A stretch of DNA of 64,000 nucleotides from Streptomyces sp. CG 926 (GTDB lineage Bacteria > Actinomycetota > Actinomycetes > Streptomycetales > Streptomycetaceae): the NCBI RefSeq assembly GCF_003148825.1, contig NZ_QGGZ01000010.1:248001-312000 (forward strand), in the 5' to 3' direction. This document shows, piece by piece, positions 56,514 through 63,841 of the stretch; the stretch's first letter is position 1; every line of letters starts with the position of its first letter. Under the pieces are notes generated by a model. That model did no database searches, was not told the origin of the DNA, and worked only from the letters and a program-made list of their open reading frames with translations. The translations under genes and the position numbers were made by a program.

Positions 56514-56888
56514 TCAGACCTCCAGGTCGGCCTCGATCTTCTTCAGTTGATGGCGGGCCATCGCGAGATTGGCCCGCTTCTTGTCGAGGGCCAGGTAAAG
56601 GAAGAAGCCCGTGGAACCGCGGCTCTTCATCAGTCGGATCAGGTGGTACTGGCCGCCGAGCGTGATGAGGATGTCCTCGATCTCGTCCTTGAGGCCGAGC
56701 ATCTCCATCGTGCGGACCTTGGCGCGCACCACGTCCGTGTTGCCCGCCGCCGCGACCGCCAGGTCGAGGTCCTTGCCGCCCCCGATGGTGCCGAGGGCCA
56801 TGCCACTGCCGTAGTCGACGAGCGCGGCACCGATGGCGCCTTCGATGGTGGTGGTGGCTTCCTTGAGCGCGGTCTCCACATTGACCAT
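56514..56888 (-). CDS. Roadblock/LC7 domain protein A (CvnB/MglB-like)
   Basis: 124 residues; GAGGA 8 nt before the ATG. One roadblock/LC7 domain: ALKEATTTIEGAIGAALVDYGSGMALGTIGGG, VVRAKVRTMEMLGLKDEIEDILITLGGQYHLIRLM, FFLYLALDKKRANLAMARHQLKKI. Roadblock proteins dimerise and regulate small Ras-like GTPases (MglB to MglA; CvnB in Streptomyces conservons). No GTPase gene lies beside it. It shares the RANLAMARHQLK-type end with the C protein upstream. It has its own terminator and a 126-bp gap from the preceding gene. Confidence 0.92.
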   Translation of the reverse strand: MVNVETALKEATTTIEGAIGAALVDYGSGMALGTIGGGKDLDLAVAAAGNTDVVRAKVRTMEMLGLKDEIEDILITLGGQYHLIRLMKSRGSTGFFLYLALDKKRANLAMARHQLKKIEADLEV

Positions 56889-57014
56889 GAGAGGGTCCTC
56901 TTTCTCGTTTCACTGGTGACTGGGATGTGAGGGGAACGTGACTGGCTGTAGTGGGATGTGGCTGTGCTGGAACGCACCGGACATGTCGGGCTCGGCCGCC
57001 GGTGGGAACGCGCA

Positions 57015-57434
57015 TCACCCGGGTGGGGCTCCGGGGCCCCGCCGCCCGAGGGTGTGGTCGATCAGTTCGGCTATCCGGAGACTGGAACGCCGGGCCTCCA
57101 GGTGGAGGCGCCCGACGTTGACGCGCGGCTCGGCGGTCAGGGTGAGGACCGCCGCCAGGCCGGCCGCGTAGGTCGCGACGTACCCGTCCTCACCGCGCAC
57201 CAGCAGTTCGCGGAACGCGCCCTGGCCGGTGCAGTCGCTGAGCCGCTGGGCCACCCCGAGGGCGGCGGCGGTCAACGCCGCGACGGACTCGGCCTCGGCG
57301 GCCGCGCTGTCCTGGGCGAGCACGAATCCGTCGGCGCTCGCGGCGAGGGCGCCGGTGAGCTGAGGTACCCGGGCCCGCAACCTGCGGAGCTCGGCGAGTA
57401 TCTCGGCCTCCGCCTCGGGGGGCACCGTACTCAT
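57015..57434 (-). CDS. Roadblock/LC7 domain protein B
   Basis: 139 residues; AAAGGAG about 10 nt before the ATG. The N-terminal helix is EAEAEILAELRRLRARVPQLTGALAASADGFVLAQD, then AAALTAAALGVAQRLSDC, VRGEDGYVATYAAGLAAVLTLTAEPRVNVGRLHLEARRS: a roadblock domain of the CvnB-like type, in which the pattern of a sensory domain (VRGEDGYV) is clear. It ends in a basic Gly-rich tail. It lies between proteins A and the DUF4388-like gene with 126- and 71-bp gaps and is probably co-transcribed. Confidence 0.82.
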   Translation of the reverse strand: MSTVPPEAEAEILAELRRLRARVPQLTGALAASADGFVLAQDSAAAEAESVAALTAAALGVAQRLSDCTGQGAFRELLVRGEDGYVATYAAGLAAVLTLTAEPRVNVGRLHLEARRSSLRIAELIDHTLGRRGPGAPPG

Positions 57435-57505
57435 GTCGGCCTTACTCCTTTCGGGCTGCCTACGCTCGGAGCGGTCGGCGCGCAGGGCCGGTCGCAGCGG
57501 GAGCC

Positions 57506-58303
57506 TCACAGACTTGCCTCCAGTGCGTCGCGTAACCGGCGGAGCAGCGCCACGTCCGGGGATTGGGCCTCGGTCATCCAGTCGGGCAGGGGTGCCACGG
57601 CCGGTGGCGGGGCCGGGGTGTGCGGGGTGTCGACCAGTCCGGCCGCCGCGAGGCGCCGTACGTCGAGCAGGGTGTGGAAGGCGGGCCGGCCCAGGACCCA
57701 CGCGAGGTCGGCCGGCGTGCGCAGGCCGTCGGCCTGGCCCAACAGGGTCCGTTGTCGGGCGGTGATCGTCTGGCCGGGCGCGGCCGCCCGGGGGACGACC
57801 GGGGAGGTGTCGAGCAGGGGGTACGGCCAGACCGCGTCGAGCAGGTCCCGGCGGCGCCGGGTCTCCCGTTCGACGGCGGCCGCGGGGACGGAGCGGACCG
57901 AGCCGATCCAGTGGGTGGCTCCGCGGCGGAAGCGGGAGGGCCCGCTGCCCGGGGAGAGGGCGAAGAAGGCGGCGTCGAATATGGCGGCGAGGTGGCATAT
58001 CTCCAGCTCACCGCCGGCGAGCCCGCCGCTGTCGACGAGGAAGCGCGCGACCTGGCGACGGGCACCGGCCCGGTCCACGGCCTCGCGCCAGCGTTCGGGG
58101 GCGAGGCCACCACCGGTGGTGAGCAGTACGTCGAGTCCGGGCGTGGCCGGGCTCTCCGCGTGAACGATGCGACCGTCCTCCAGGAAGAGGGTGCCGCGGT
58201 CGCGGAGCAGGGCGCCGGTGGCGCGCTCCGCGGCGAGTCGGGTGAGAAGGGGGGAGACGGCGGCGAAGGCATGGGGGGCCGTGGCGGTGGCCGGGGAGGT
58301 CAT
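57506..58303 (-). CDS. DUF4388-like (PATAN) domain protein
   Basis: 265 residues; its ATG overlaps the roadblock C stop (ATGA). The N-terminus, FAAVSPLLTRLAAERATGALLRDRGTLFLEDGRIVHAESPA, matches the DUF4388 pattern (a domain that gives a readout of a gene or gliding system, with G.L.f.dG.ivhA). The middle is helical and Arg-rich. A C-terminal winged-helix-like region (GLRTPADLAWVLGRPAFHTLLDVRRLAAAGLVDTP, about 190-225) resembles the end-of-response fold found in such proteins. Probably a signalling partner of the roadblock proteins. Translationally coupled to roadblock C. Confidence 0.75.
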   Translation of the reverse strand: MTSPATATAPHAFAAVSPLLTRLAAERATGALLRDRGTLFLEDGRIVHAESPATPGLDVLLTTGGGLAPERWREAVDRAGARRQVARFLVDSGGLAGGELEICHLAAIFDAAFFALSPGSGPSRFRRGATHWIGSVRSVPAAAVERETRRRRDLLDAVWPYPLLDTSPVVPRAAAPGQTITARQRTLLGQADGLRTPADLAWVLGRPAFHTLLDVRRLAAAGLVDTPHTPAPPPAVAPLPDWMTEAQSPDVALLRRLRDALEASL

Positions 58304-58740
58304 CTCAGTACCAGCCCCTCGGCCAGGGCACGGAGCCTGTGGCGCGCGAGGGCGAGATTGCCGTCGGCGCGGTCGAGCCACAGGTGCAGGAATACGCTGC
58401 TGTCGAAGCTCGTCTCGACGAAGCGCAGTACGTGGTATCCAGTCCGGGTGGTGACGATCAGATCCTCGACGGGCGGGCCGGCCGGTAAGCCGACGGACGG
58501 ACCGGCGGAGGGAACGGCTCCGCCACCGTGTGTCGGGTCGGACGCCGCCGGGGCGAAGGACTCGTACTCGGCGGCCGCCCGGGCCAGTTCGGCGGTCTCG
58601 GCGGCGGTGGTCTCGTGGTCGCCCACGGGCGACTCCCCCGCGGTGCCGAGGGCCAGTCCGCTGCTCCAGTCGACCAGCGCGGCCCCCCGCGCACCAGGCA
58701 GGGCCATGGCTTCGAGCAGGCATTCGTCGATCCCGGGCAC
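58300..58740 (-). CDS. Roadblock/LC7 domain protein C
   Basis: 146 residues. The GTG at 58740 is preferred because GGGAGGGGA (58747-58755) precedes it; a GTG 12 codons earlier lacks a site. The roadblock fold is split by an Ala/Gly insertion of about 40 residues (AAEYESFAPAASDPTHGGG...), between PGARGAALVDWSSGLALGTAG and LIVTTRTGYHVLRFVETSFDSSVFLHLWLDRADGNLALARHRLRAL. The beginning and end match protein A (ALVDYGSGMALGTIG; LALDKKRANLAMARHQLKKI). It is the first gene of a pair with the DUF4388-like gene. Confidence 0.82.
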   Translation of the reverse strand: MPGIDECLLEAMALPGARGAALVDWSSGLALGTAGESPVGDHETTAAETAELARAAAEYESFAPAASDPTHGGGAVPSAGPSVGLPAGPPVEDLIVTTRTGYHVLRFVETSFDSSVFLHLWLDRADGNLALARHRLRALAEGLVLR

Positions 58741-58798
58741 GCGGGCTCCCCTCCCGGCCGGACGTGCGGGGTGCACGGTTCGTACGGCGCGACAGGAG

Positions 58799-58816
58799 GG
58801 AACTTACTCAAGTTCC
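58799..58816. promoter_or_regulatory. GGAACTT-N4-AAGTTCC palindrome upstream of roadblock C
   Basis: A perfect inverted repeat with 7-bp arms and a 4-nt centre lies 58 bp upstream of the roadblock C start, between it and the HTH-only IclR gene. Size and symmetry fit an IclR-type operator. Confidence 0.55.
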
Positions 58817-58834
58817 ACTGTACGAAAGGGCGTT

Positions 58835-58861
58835 CTGGCATTTTCCGCTGGAACATGCCAG
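58835..58861 (-). terminator. Weak hairpin after the HTH-only IclR gene
   Basis: CTGGCAT (58835-58841) pairs with ATGCCAG (58855-58861) across a 13-nt loop. It lies about 40 nt downstream of the IclR-like stop, so it may end that transcript. Confidence 0.4.
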
Positions 58862-58901
58862 GAAGGGTGCGAGAGCTTGGCCGGAACGCGTCGGAATTTG
58901 A

Positions 58902-59144
58902 TCACGAAGCGAGCGGAAGATCGTCCGCAAGGCGAAAAGACCCTCCCTCGCGCTGCACATAACCCTCATGGCTGAGGGTGCGCAGCAGGTGGTAGACCGT
59001 GGGCAGCGGGATCCCGGTGAGCCGGGCGAGCCGTTTCGCCGTCACCCCGCCTTCCGCGGACATCGCCTCCAGGAGGCGCAGTGCGCGCTGCACGGAGCCG
59101 ATGAGGGTGGGTGTGCTGTCCTTCTGACTGTGGTCGGTGCCCAT
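58902..59144 (-). CDS. HTH-only IclR-type DNA-binding protein
   Basis: 80 residues from the ATG at 59144 (GGGGGA 6 nt upstream). It consists of just the IclR N-terminal winged HTH: LIGSVQRALRLLEAMSAEGGVTAKRLARLTGIPLPTVYHLLRTLSHEGYVQREGGSFRLADDLP. The roughly 170-residue effector domain of IclR proteins is absent, and there is no sign of a frameshifted remnant in the 160 bp that follow. It stands upstream of the roadblock genes and may bind the palindrome at 58799-58816. HTH-only IclR proteins occur in streptomycetes as presumed regulators without ligand sensing. Confidence 0.85.
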   Translation of the reverse strand: MGTDHSQKDSTPTLIGSVQRALRLLEAMSAEGGVTAKRLARLTGIPLPTVYHLLRTLSHEGYVQREGGSFRLADDLPLAS

Positions 59145-59254
59145 GTCTGGTCCCCCTGCTCCGGTACGAGGCCTGGCAAACCCATCAAAGTGGCTCACCG
59201 GGCGCAAAACCAGCGGACTCGCGTAAACCTGAGCATAAGATCACCGCCGCTCGC

Positions 59255-59875
59255 CTAGCGCGTACAGGTGACGTACGCCGGGAGCGGGGTGTCCGCGATC
59301 AGCCGGCGGGGCAGCGACAGGCCGAAGCGGCGTTCCACGACGGCGAGGGTGTGGCGGTCCCGGTCCGCGTCCGGTTCGCCGGGCGGGCGGGCGCACGCGC
59401 CGTCCGGGGTGAGGATCCCGGCCGCGATCAGCTCCGGGAGCAGGAAGTCCGGCCGGTGGCCGCCGCGCCAGCACTCCTCGCCGAGGCCGAAGCAGGAGAC
59501 CAGCTCGCCGTCCCGGGCGTACGCGAACTGCTTGGGCGGATGATCGGGCTGCGGGTCGAGGTGGACGGCCTCGACGCCGCCCCGGGAGACCTCGGCGAGC
59601 CGTTCGGCGCCGGCCGGCAGACCGTGTTCGACGGCGAAGGACCAGCCGCCCCACCGGCCGACCCGGGCCACGCCGTCACCGTCCGCGGTCTCGGTGACCA
59701 TGCTCCAGGCGTCGAGGGCGCCCAGCGGCCCGGGGTGCACGCCCGGCAGTGCGCCGAGCCGCGCGGCGAGTTCGTCGGGGCCTATGCCCCGGGCGAAGGT
59801 CAGACCGGCGAACCACTGGTCCCAGTCGGCCAGCCACCGGATTCCGTCCGCCACGTCCTCTGCGATGTCCGCCAT
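59255..59875 (-). CDS. DUF6461 family protein
   Basis: 206 residues from the ATG at 59875 (GGGGAG upstream). Typical layout: an acidic N-terminus (MADIAEDVADGIRWLADWDQWFAGLTFARGIGPDELAARLGA), a TETADGDGVARVGRWGGWSFAVEHGL beta-region, and FAYARDGELVSCFGLGEECWRGG. This family is abundant in actinobacteria, often near regulators or toxin-immunity genes, but has no established role. It is followed by the conservon-like group downstream and preceded by a TetR gene. Confidence 0.78.
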   Translation of the reverse strand: MADIAEDVADGIRWLADWDQWFAGLTFARGIGPDELAARLGALPGVHPGPLGALDAWSMVTETADGDGVARVGRWGGWSFAVEHGLPAGAERLAEVSRGGVEAVHLDPQPDHPPKQFAYARDGELVSCFGLGEECWRGGHRPDFLLPELIAAGILTPDGACARPPGEPDADRDRHTLAVVERRFGLSLPRRLIADTPLPAYVTCTR

Positions 59876-59931
59876 GTCCGCACTCCCCACGGTTTCCCCA
59901 CCCCGCCGGTGCCTGTTCACCGGCACGATAG

Positions 59932-60537
59932 TCAGTCCGCGGGCTTCTCCGGGAGGAGGCGCTCGACCATCGTCCGAATGAGCCCCTGCGCCGGGTGCGC
60001 CTCCAGCATCGCGGGCGCGGTCAGGTCGTCCACGATCAGGCCGAGCATGGCCAGGTACATCAGCACGACGCCCTGCCGGTCCCCGGGCAGGCCCGCGTCC
60101 AGGTGCCACCTGATGTTGGCCTCCAGTTCCAGGCCCTGGAAGGAGGCGAGCTCCGTCTGGAGTTCGGGGCGCCGGGTGCCCTCCAGCCGCAGTTCCATCA
60201 TGGCGATGTGCACACTGCGCTCGCGCCGCATCCGGTCCAGGAGCCGGGTGAGCAGGACCTCGGTGTCCGGCGGGCCGACCAGGTCCGCCGGATCGGGGAC
60301 CAGCCGCTCGCGGGTGCGGTGCAGGATCTGTACGAGCAGCTGGGAGCGGTTGGCGAAGTAGTTCGAGGCGGTGCCCGTGGGCACACCCGCCTCGGCGTCC
60401 ACCGCGCGCAGGGTCAGGCCGCGCGAGCCCTCGCGCGCCAGGACTTCGATGGCGGCGTCGAGCAGTGCGGCGCGGCGCTGCGGGTTCTGGCGCAAGGGCG
60501 GGTCCCTGGGTGTGGGTGGGGCACGTCGGGTGAGCAC
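59932..60537 (-). CDS. TetR/AcrR family transcriptional regulator
   Basis: 201 residues from a GTG at 60537 without a clear ribosome binding site. HTH: RRAALLDAAIEVLAREGSRGLTLRAVDAEAGVPTGTASNYFANRSQLLVQIL (about residues 19-70). The C-terminal part is helical (MMELRLEGTRRPELQTELASFQGLELEANIRWHLDAG). A perfect 20-bp palindrome (60533-60552) overlaps the GTG and is the likely operator. A minus-strand TACCGT lies just upstream and could be the -10 element. The divergent PucR gene begins 88 bp away, so both may be controlled. Ligand unknown. Confidence 0.85.
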   Translation of the reverse strand: MLTRRAPPTPRDPPLRQNPQRRAALLDAAIEVLAREGSRGLTLRAVDAEAGVPTGTASNYFANRSQLLVQILHRTRERLVPDPADLVGPPDTEVLLTRLLDRMRRERSVHIAMMELRLEGTRRPELQTELASFQGLELEANIRWHLDAGLPGDRQGVVLMYLAMLGLIVDDLTAPAMLEAHPAQGLIRTMVERLLPEKPAD

Positions 60538-60552
60538 TGCAGGTGCAGTGCT
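60533..60552. promoter_or_regulatory. Perfect TetR operator palindrome overlapping the TetR start
   Basis: AGCACTGCA-GG-TGCAGTGCT has 9-bp perfect arms with a 2-nt centre. It spans the proposed GTG at 60537, between the divergent TetR and PucR genes. This places it at the start of the TetR transcript. Confidence 0.75.
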
Positions 60553-60624
60553 TCGCACACGGTAGCGGACGTGCCCGGTCCGGACCCTCCCCACCGCCCC
60601 CTCACCCGTGTCAGGCTGCGCGTC

Positions 60625-61932
60625 ATGGAGCGGATCATCGAGGAGATACGCGAGGACCTGTCCCGCCGGCTCGCCGTGGCGGCGGACCGGCTCGCCGACC
60701 GGACGCTGGCCGAGGACCCCGCCTACGCCGCCCTGCTGGGCCGGGCCGAGCTGCGCGAGCGGATCCACGACACCCTCCACCAGGCCGTCGAGGGGCTGCT
60801 CCGCGGTGCCCGGGGTCTGCCGGTGGAGCTCGCCGGCGCCCGGGCCGTCGGGGCGCTCCGGGCCGAGCAGGGCCTGCCGCTCGCCTCCCTGCTGCGCACC
60901 CACCGCCGCGGCGGCCTGCTGCTCTGGCAGAGCCTCACCGATGCCGTGACCGCGCACGACCGGGCGGCGCTGCCCGCTCTGTTGCCGGGCGCGTCCGTAC
61001 TGTGGGACGTGGTGGACCAGATGACGGACGCCATGACCGAGTCGTACCGCCGGACGGAGACCGCGCACGGCGACCGGGACCGGGAGCGCCGGGCCGCGCT
61101 GCTGGACGTGCTGCTCGCAGGCGCGGAGGGGCCGTCGGCGACGGAGGAGGCGGCCGCGGCTGCCGCTGCGCAGCTGGGGCTGCCGGAGCGGGGCCGCTTC
61201 ACGGTGGTCGTGCTGGCCGCCGAGGGATCCGGCGCCCCGCCCGCCCCATCGGCCGCGCCCACCCCGGCCCCAGGATCCGGGGTCGCCTCCTCGCCACGGG
61301 TGTTGTGGCGCTTTCGCGCCGACGGGGAGGTCGGCCTGGTGGAGCTGGGCCACCATCCGCTGGAGTCCGTACGGGACCTGCTCGCGCCGCTCGGGGTGCG
61401 CGCCGGGGTCGGCCCGGTCGTGACGGCGCCGGCCGAACTGGCTCGGGCGCACCGACTGGCCGCCCTGGCGTTGCGCACCGCCCCCGAGTCGGAGGGCCCG
61501 CGTACCGCGCTGTTGGACGAACGGCTGCCGGCGGCGCTGGTCGCGGCCCAGGCCGAACTCGCCGGCCGGCTGCGTCAGGTGGTGCTGGGTCCGGTGCTCG
61601 CACTGCCCGCGGAGGACCGGCGGACCCTGCTGACCACGCTGGGGACCTGGCTGGCCTGTCAGGGTTCGACCACGGACGCCGCGCAGCGGCTGTACTGCCA
61701 CCGCAACACGGTCTCCAACCGGCTGCGGCGCGTGGAGCAGCTCACCGGCCGCTCGTTGTCCGACCCCCGACACGTGGTGGAGCTGGCGCTGGCGCACGCG
61801 GCGGTGCTGCAGCGCGTCGAGGCGGAATCGGTCATGCGTCCCGCTGCTCCGGGCTCGCGGACCGGGCGGACCGGGCGGACCTCGCGGACTCCAGGAGGTA
61901 CGGCACGTCGATCACCGCGACGCCCGGTGTGA
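60625..61932 (+). CDS. PucR family transcriptional regulator
   Basis: 435 residues from the ATG at 60625. The N-terminal helical sensory region starts MERIIEEIREDLSRRLAVAADRLADRTLAEDPAYAALL and contains LPLASLLRTHRRGGLLLWQSLTDAV. The C-terminal PucR-type HTH_30 is DAAQRLYCHRNTVSNRLRRVEQLTGRSLSDPRHVVELALAHA (about 350-391). The last ~30 residues (RTGRTGRTSRTPGGTARRSPRRPV) are low-complexity and overlap, in antisense, the last 101 bp of the convergent permease gene. PucR proteins activate purine or other catabolic genes; no such gene is adjacent. Divergent from TetR. Confidence 0.9.
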   Translation: MERIIEEIREDLSRRLAVAADRLADRTLAEDPAYAALLGRAELRERIHDTLHQAVEGLLRGARGLPVELAGARAVGALRAEQGLPLASLLRTHRRGGLLLWQSLTDAVTAHDRAALPALLPGASVLWDVVDQMTDAMTESYRRTETAHGDRDRERRAALLDVLLAGAEGPSATEEAAAAAAAQLGLPERGRFTVVVLAAEGSGAPPAPSAAPTPAPGSGVASSPRVLWRFRADGEVGLVELGHHPLESVRDLLAPLGVRAGVGPVVTAPAELARAHRLAALALRTAPESEGPRTALLDERLPAALVAAQAELAGRLRQVVLGPVLALPAEDRRTLLTTLGTWLACQGSTTDAAQRLYCHRNTVSNRLRRVEQLTGRSLSDPRHVVELALAHAAVLQRVEAESVMRPAAPGSRTGRTGRTSRTPGGTARRSPRRPV

Positions 61933-63808
61933 AGAGCAGTCGCGCCTTCAGCCGCAGGGCGTTCTGGTTGTGCAGGGGCTGCTCCCACCAGTGACCGACC
62001 ACGTACTCCGGGATCACCACCGACAGCATGTCCGTCCCGGGCGCGGCGGCCAGTTCCTCGACGTGGGCCATGATCGGGCCCACCACCTCCCGGTACGGCG
62101 AGTGCAGGATCCGCAGTGGCAGGCCCGTGTCGTGCCTGGCCCAGGCCTCGCGCAGCCGGGTCGCCTCCTGCTCGTCCGCGGCGACGGTGACCGCCGTCAG
62201 GGTGTCGGGGCGCAGCCCCTGCGCGTAGCCGATGGCCTTGAGCGTGGGCGCGTGGACGGCGGCGACCAGGACCAGGACGTGGTGGCGGGCGGGCCGGCGC
62301 GGGCCGGCGTCGGGGGCGATGGCGACCTGCCGGGCGACCTGGTCGTAGTGGCGGCGGACGCCCTTCATGCCGAGGAAGAGCAGGGGCATGGCGATGACGA
62401 CCAGCCAGGCGCCGTGGGTGAACTTGGTGAGCAGCACGATGACCAGGACCAGGGCGGTCAGCGCGGCGCCGACGGCGTTGATGGCGAGCCTGCGGTGGAT
62501 GTGGATCCGCTCCTCGCGCGGGGTGGCGGGCGAGGCGAGCACCTTCTTCCAGTGCCGGACCATGCCCGACTGGGAGAGGGTGAACGAGACGAAGACGCCG
62601 ATGATGTAGAGCTGGATGAGGCGGGTCAGTTCGGCGTCGAAGGCCACGATGAGGGCGATGGCGGCGAGCGCGAGCAGGACGACGCCGTTGGAGTAGACGA
62701 GCCGGTCGCCGCGGTTGAAGAGCTGGCGGGGCGCGTACCGGTCCTTGGCCAGGATCGAGGCGAGCATCGGGAAGCCGTTGAAGGCGGTGTTCGCGGCGAG
62801 GATCAGGACGCCCGCGGTGACGGCCTGGAGCAGGTAGAAGAGGAAGTGCCAGCTGCCGAAGGTGGCGCGGCCGATCTGGGCGAGGGCGGTGGAGGTCGGG
62901 GTGCCCGGGGGCAGGCCCAGTTCGGTGGGGTCGGCCGCGACGTGCACCTGGTACGACATGGCCAGGGCGGTGATGCCGACGAACATGGTCACCGAGAGCA
63001 CGCCCATCGCGGCGAGCGTGGTCGCGGCGTTCGTCGCCTTGGGCTTGCGGAAGGCGGGGACGCCGTTGCTGATGGCCTCGACGCCCGTGAGGGCGGTGCA
63101 CCCGGAGGCGAAGGCGCGCATCGTGAGGAACACCAGGGCGAGTCCGGTGTAGGTGTCGACCGGGGTGATCGGGAGGTCGGCGGACTCGGCGCGGATGGTG
63201 GCGCCGGTCCCGAGCCGTACGGCGGCGACGGCGAACATGAGGTAGATGACGAGGACGAAGCCGTAGGTGGGGATGGCGAAGACCCGACCCGACTCCCGTA
63301 CGCCGCGCAGGTTCATGAGGGTCAGCAGCACCACGAAGGCGACGGACAGGACCACTTCGTGGTCGCTGAGCGAGGGGACGGCCGAGGTGATGGCGGAGAC
63401 GCCGGAGACGATGGAGACGGCGACCGTCATCACGTAGTCGACGAGCAGGGCACTGGCGGCGGTGAGCGCGGCGGTCTGCCCGAGGTTCTCGGAGCTGACG
63501 ACGTAGGCGCCGCCCCCGCCCGGGTAGGCGTGGCAGGTCTGCCGGTACGAGGCGACGACGACGATGAGCAGGAAGACGATGGCGGCGGCCGCGTACCAGG
63601 TGAGGTGCAGCAGGGCGACGCCGCCGAGGGCGAGGATCAGCAGGATCTCCTCGGTGGCGTAGGCCACGGAGGAGAGCGGGTCGCTGCAGAAGATCGGCAG
63701 GGCGAGTCTTTTGGGCAGCAGGGTCTCGCCCAGGCGGGCCGTGTCGAGGGGTTCGCCGACCAGCATGCGTTTCGCATTGATACGCCTCATTCGGGCATGA
63801 TCGTGCAT
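61832..63808 (-). CDS. APC-superfamily permease (KimA/YdaO-like potassium or amino-acid transporter)
   Basis: 658 residues. Twelve hydrophobic helices are preceded by a conserved cytosolic start (RLALPIFCSDPLSSVAYATEEILLILAL), which is the SDPLSSVAY motif of the KimA/YdaO K+ importer group. AYPGGGGAYVVSSENLG, FRAFASGCTALTGVEAISNGVPAF and FLFYLLQAVTAGVLILAANTAFNGFPMLASILA follow. The C-terminal ~150 residues form a cytosolic domain (HVLVLVAAVHAPTLKAIGYAQGLRP...VVIPEYVVGHWWEQPLHNQNALRLKARLLFTPGVAVIDVPYLL) as in KimA. Its ATG at 63808 lacks a strong ribosome binding site. Its 3' end overlaps the PucR gene by 101 bp. Confidence 0.88.
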   Translation of the reverse strand: MHDHARMRRINAKRMLVGEPLDTARLGETLLPKRLALPIFCSDPLSSVAYATEEILLILALGGVALLHLTWYAAAAIVFLLIVVVASYRQTCHAYPGGGGAYVVSSENLGQTAALTAASALLVDYVMTVAVSIVSGVSAITSAVPSLSDHEVVLSVAFVVLLTLMNLRGVRESGRVFAIPTYGFVLVIYLMFAVAAVRLGTGATIRAESADLPITPVDTYTGLALVFLTMRAFASGCTALTGVEAISNGVPAFRKPKATNAATTLAAMGVLSVTMFVGITALAMSYQVHVAADPTELGLPPGTPTSTALAQIGRATFGSWHFLFYLLQAVTAGVLILAANTAFNGFPMLASILAKDRYAPRQLFNRGDRLVYSNGVVLLALAAIALIVAFDAELTRLIQLYIIGVFVSFTLSQSGMVRHWKKVLASPATPREERIHIHRRLAINAVGAALTALVLVIVLLTKFTHGAWLVVIAMPLLFLGMKGVRRHYDQVARQVAIAPDAGPRRPARHHVLVLVAAVHAPTLKAIGYAQGLRPDTLTAVTVAADEQEATRLREAWARHDTGLPLRILHSPYREVVGPIMAHVEELAAAPGTDMLSVVIPEYVVGHWWEQPLHNQNALRLKARLLFTPGVAVIDVPYLLESARSARSARSASPEQRDA

Positions 63809-63841
63809 TTCATTCGCCGATCACCCCTTCTGGGGCTTGTG

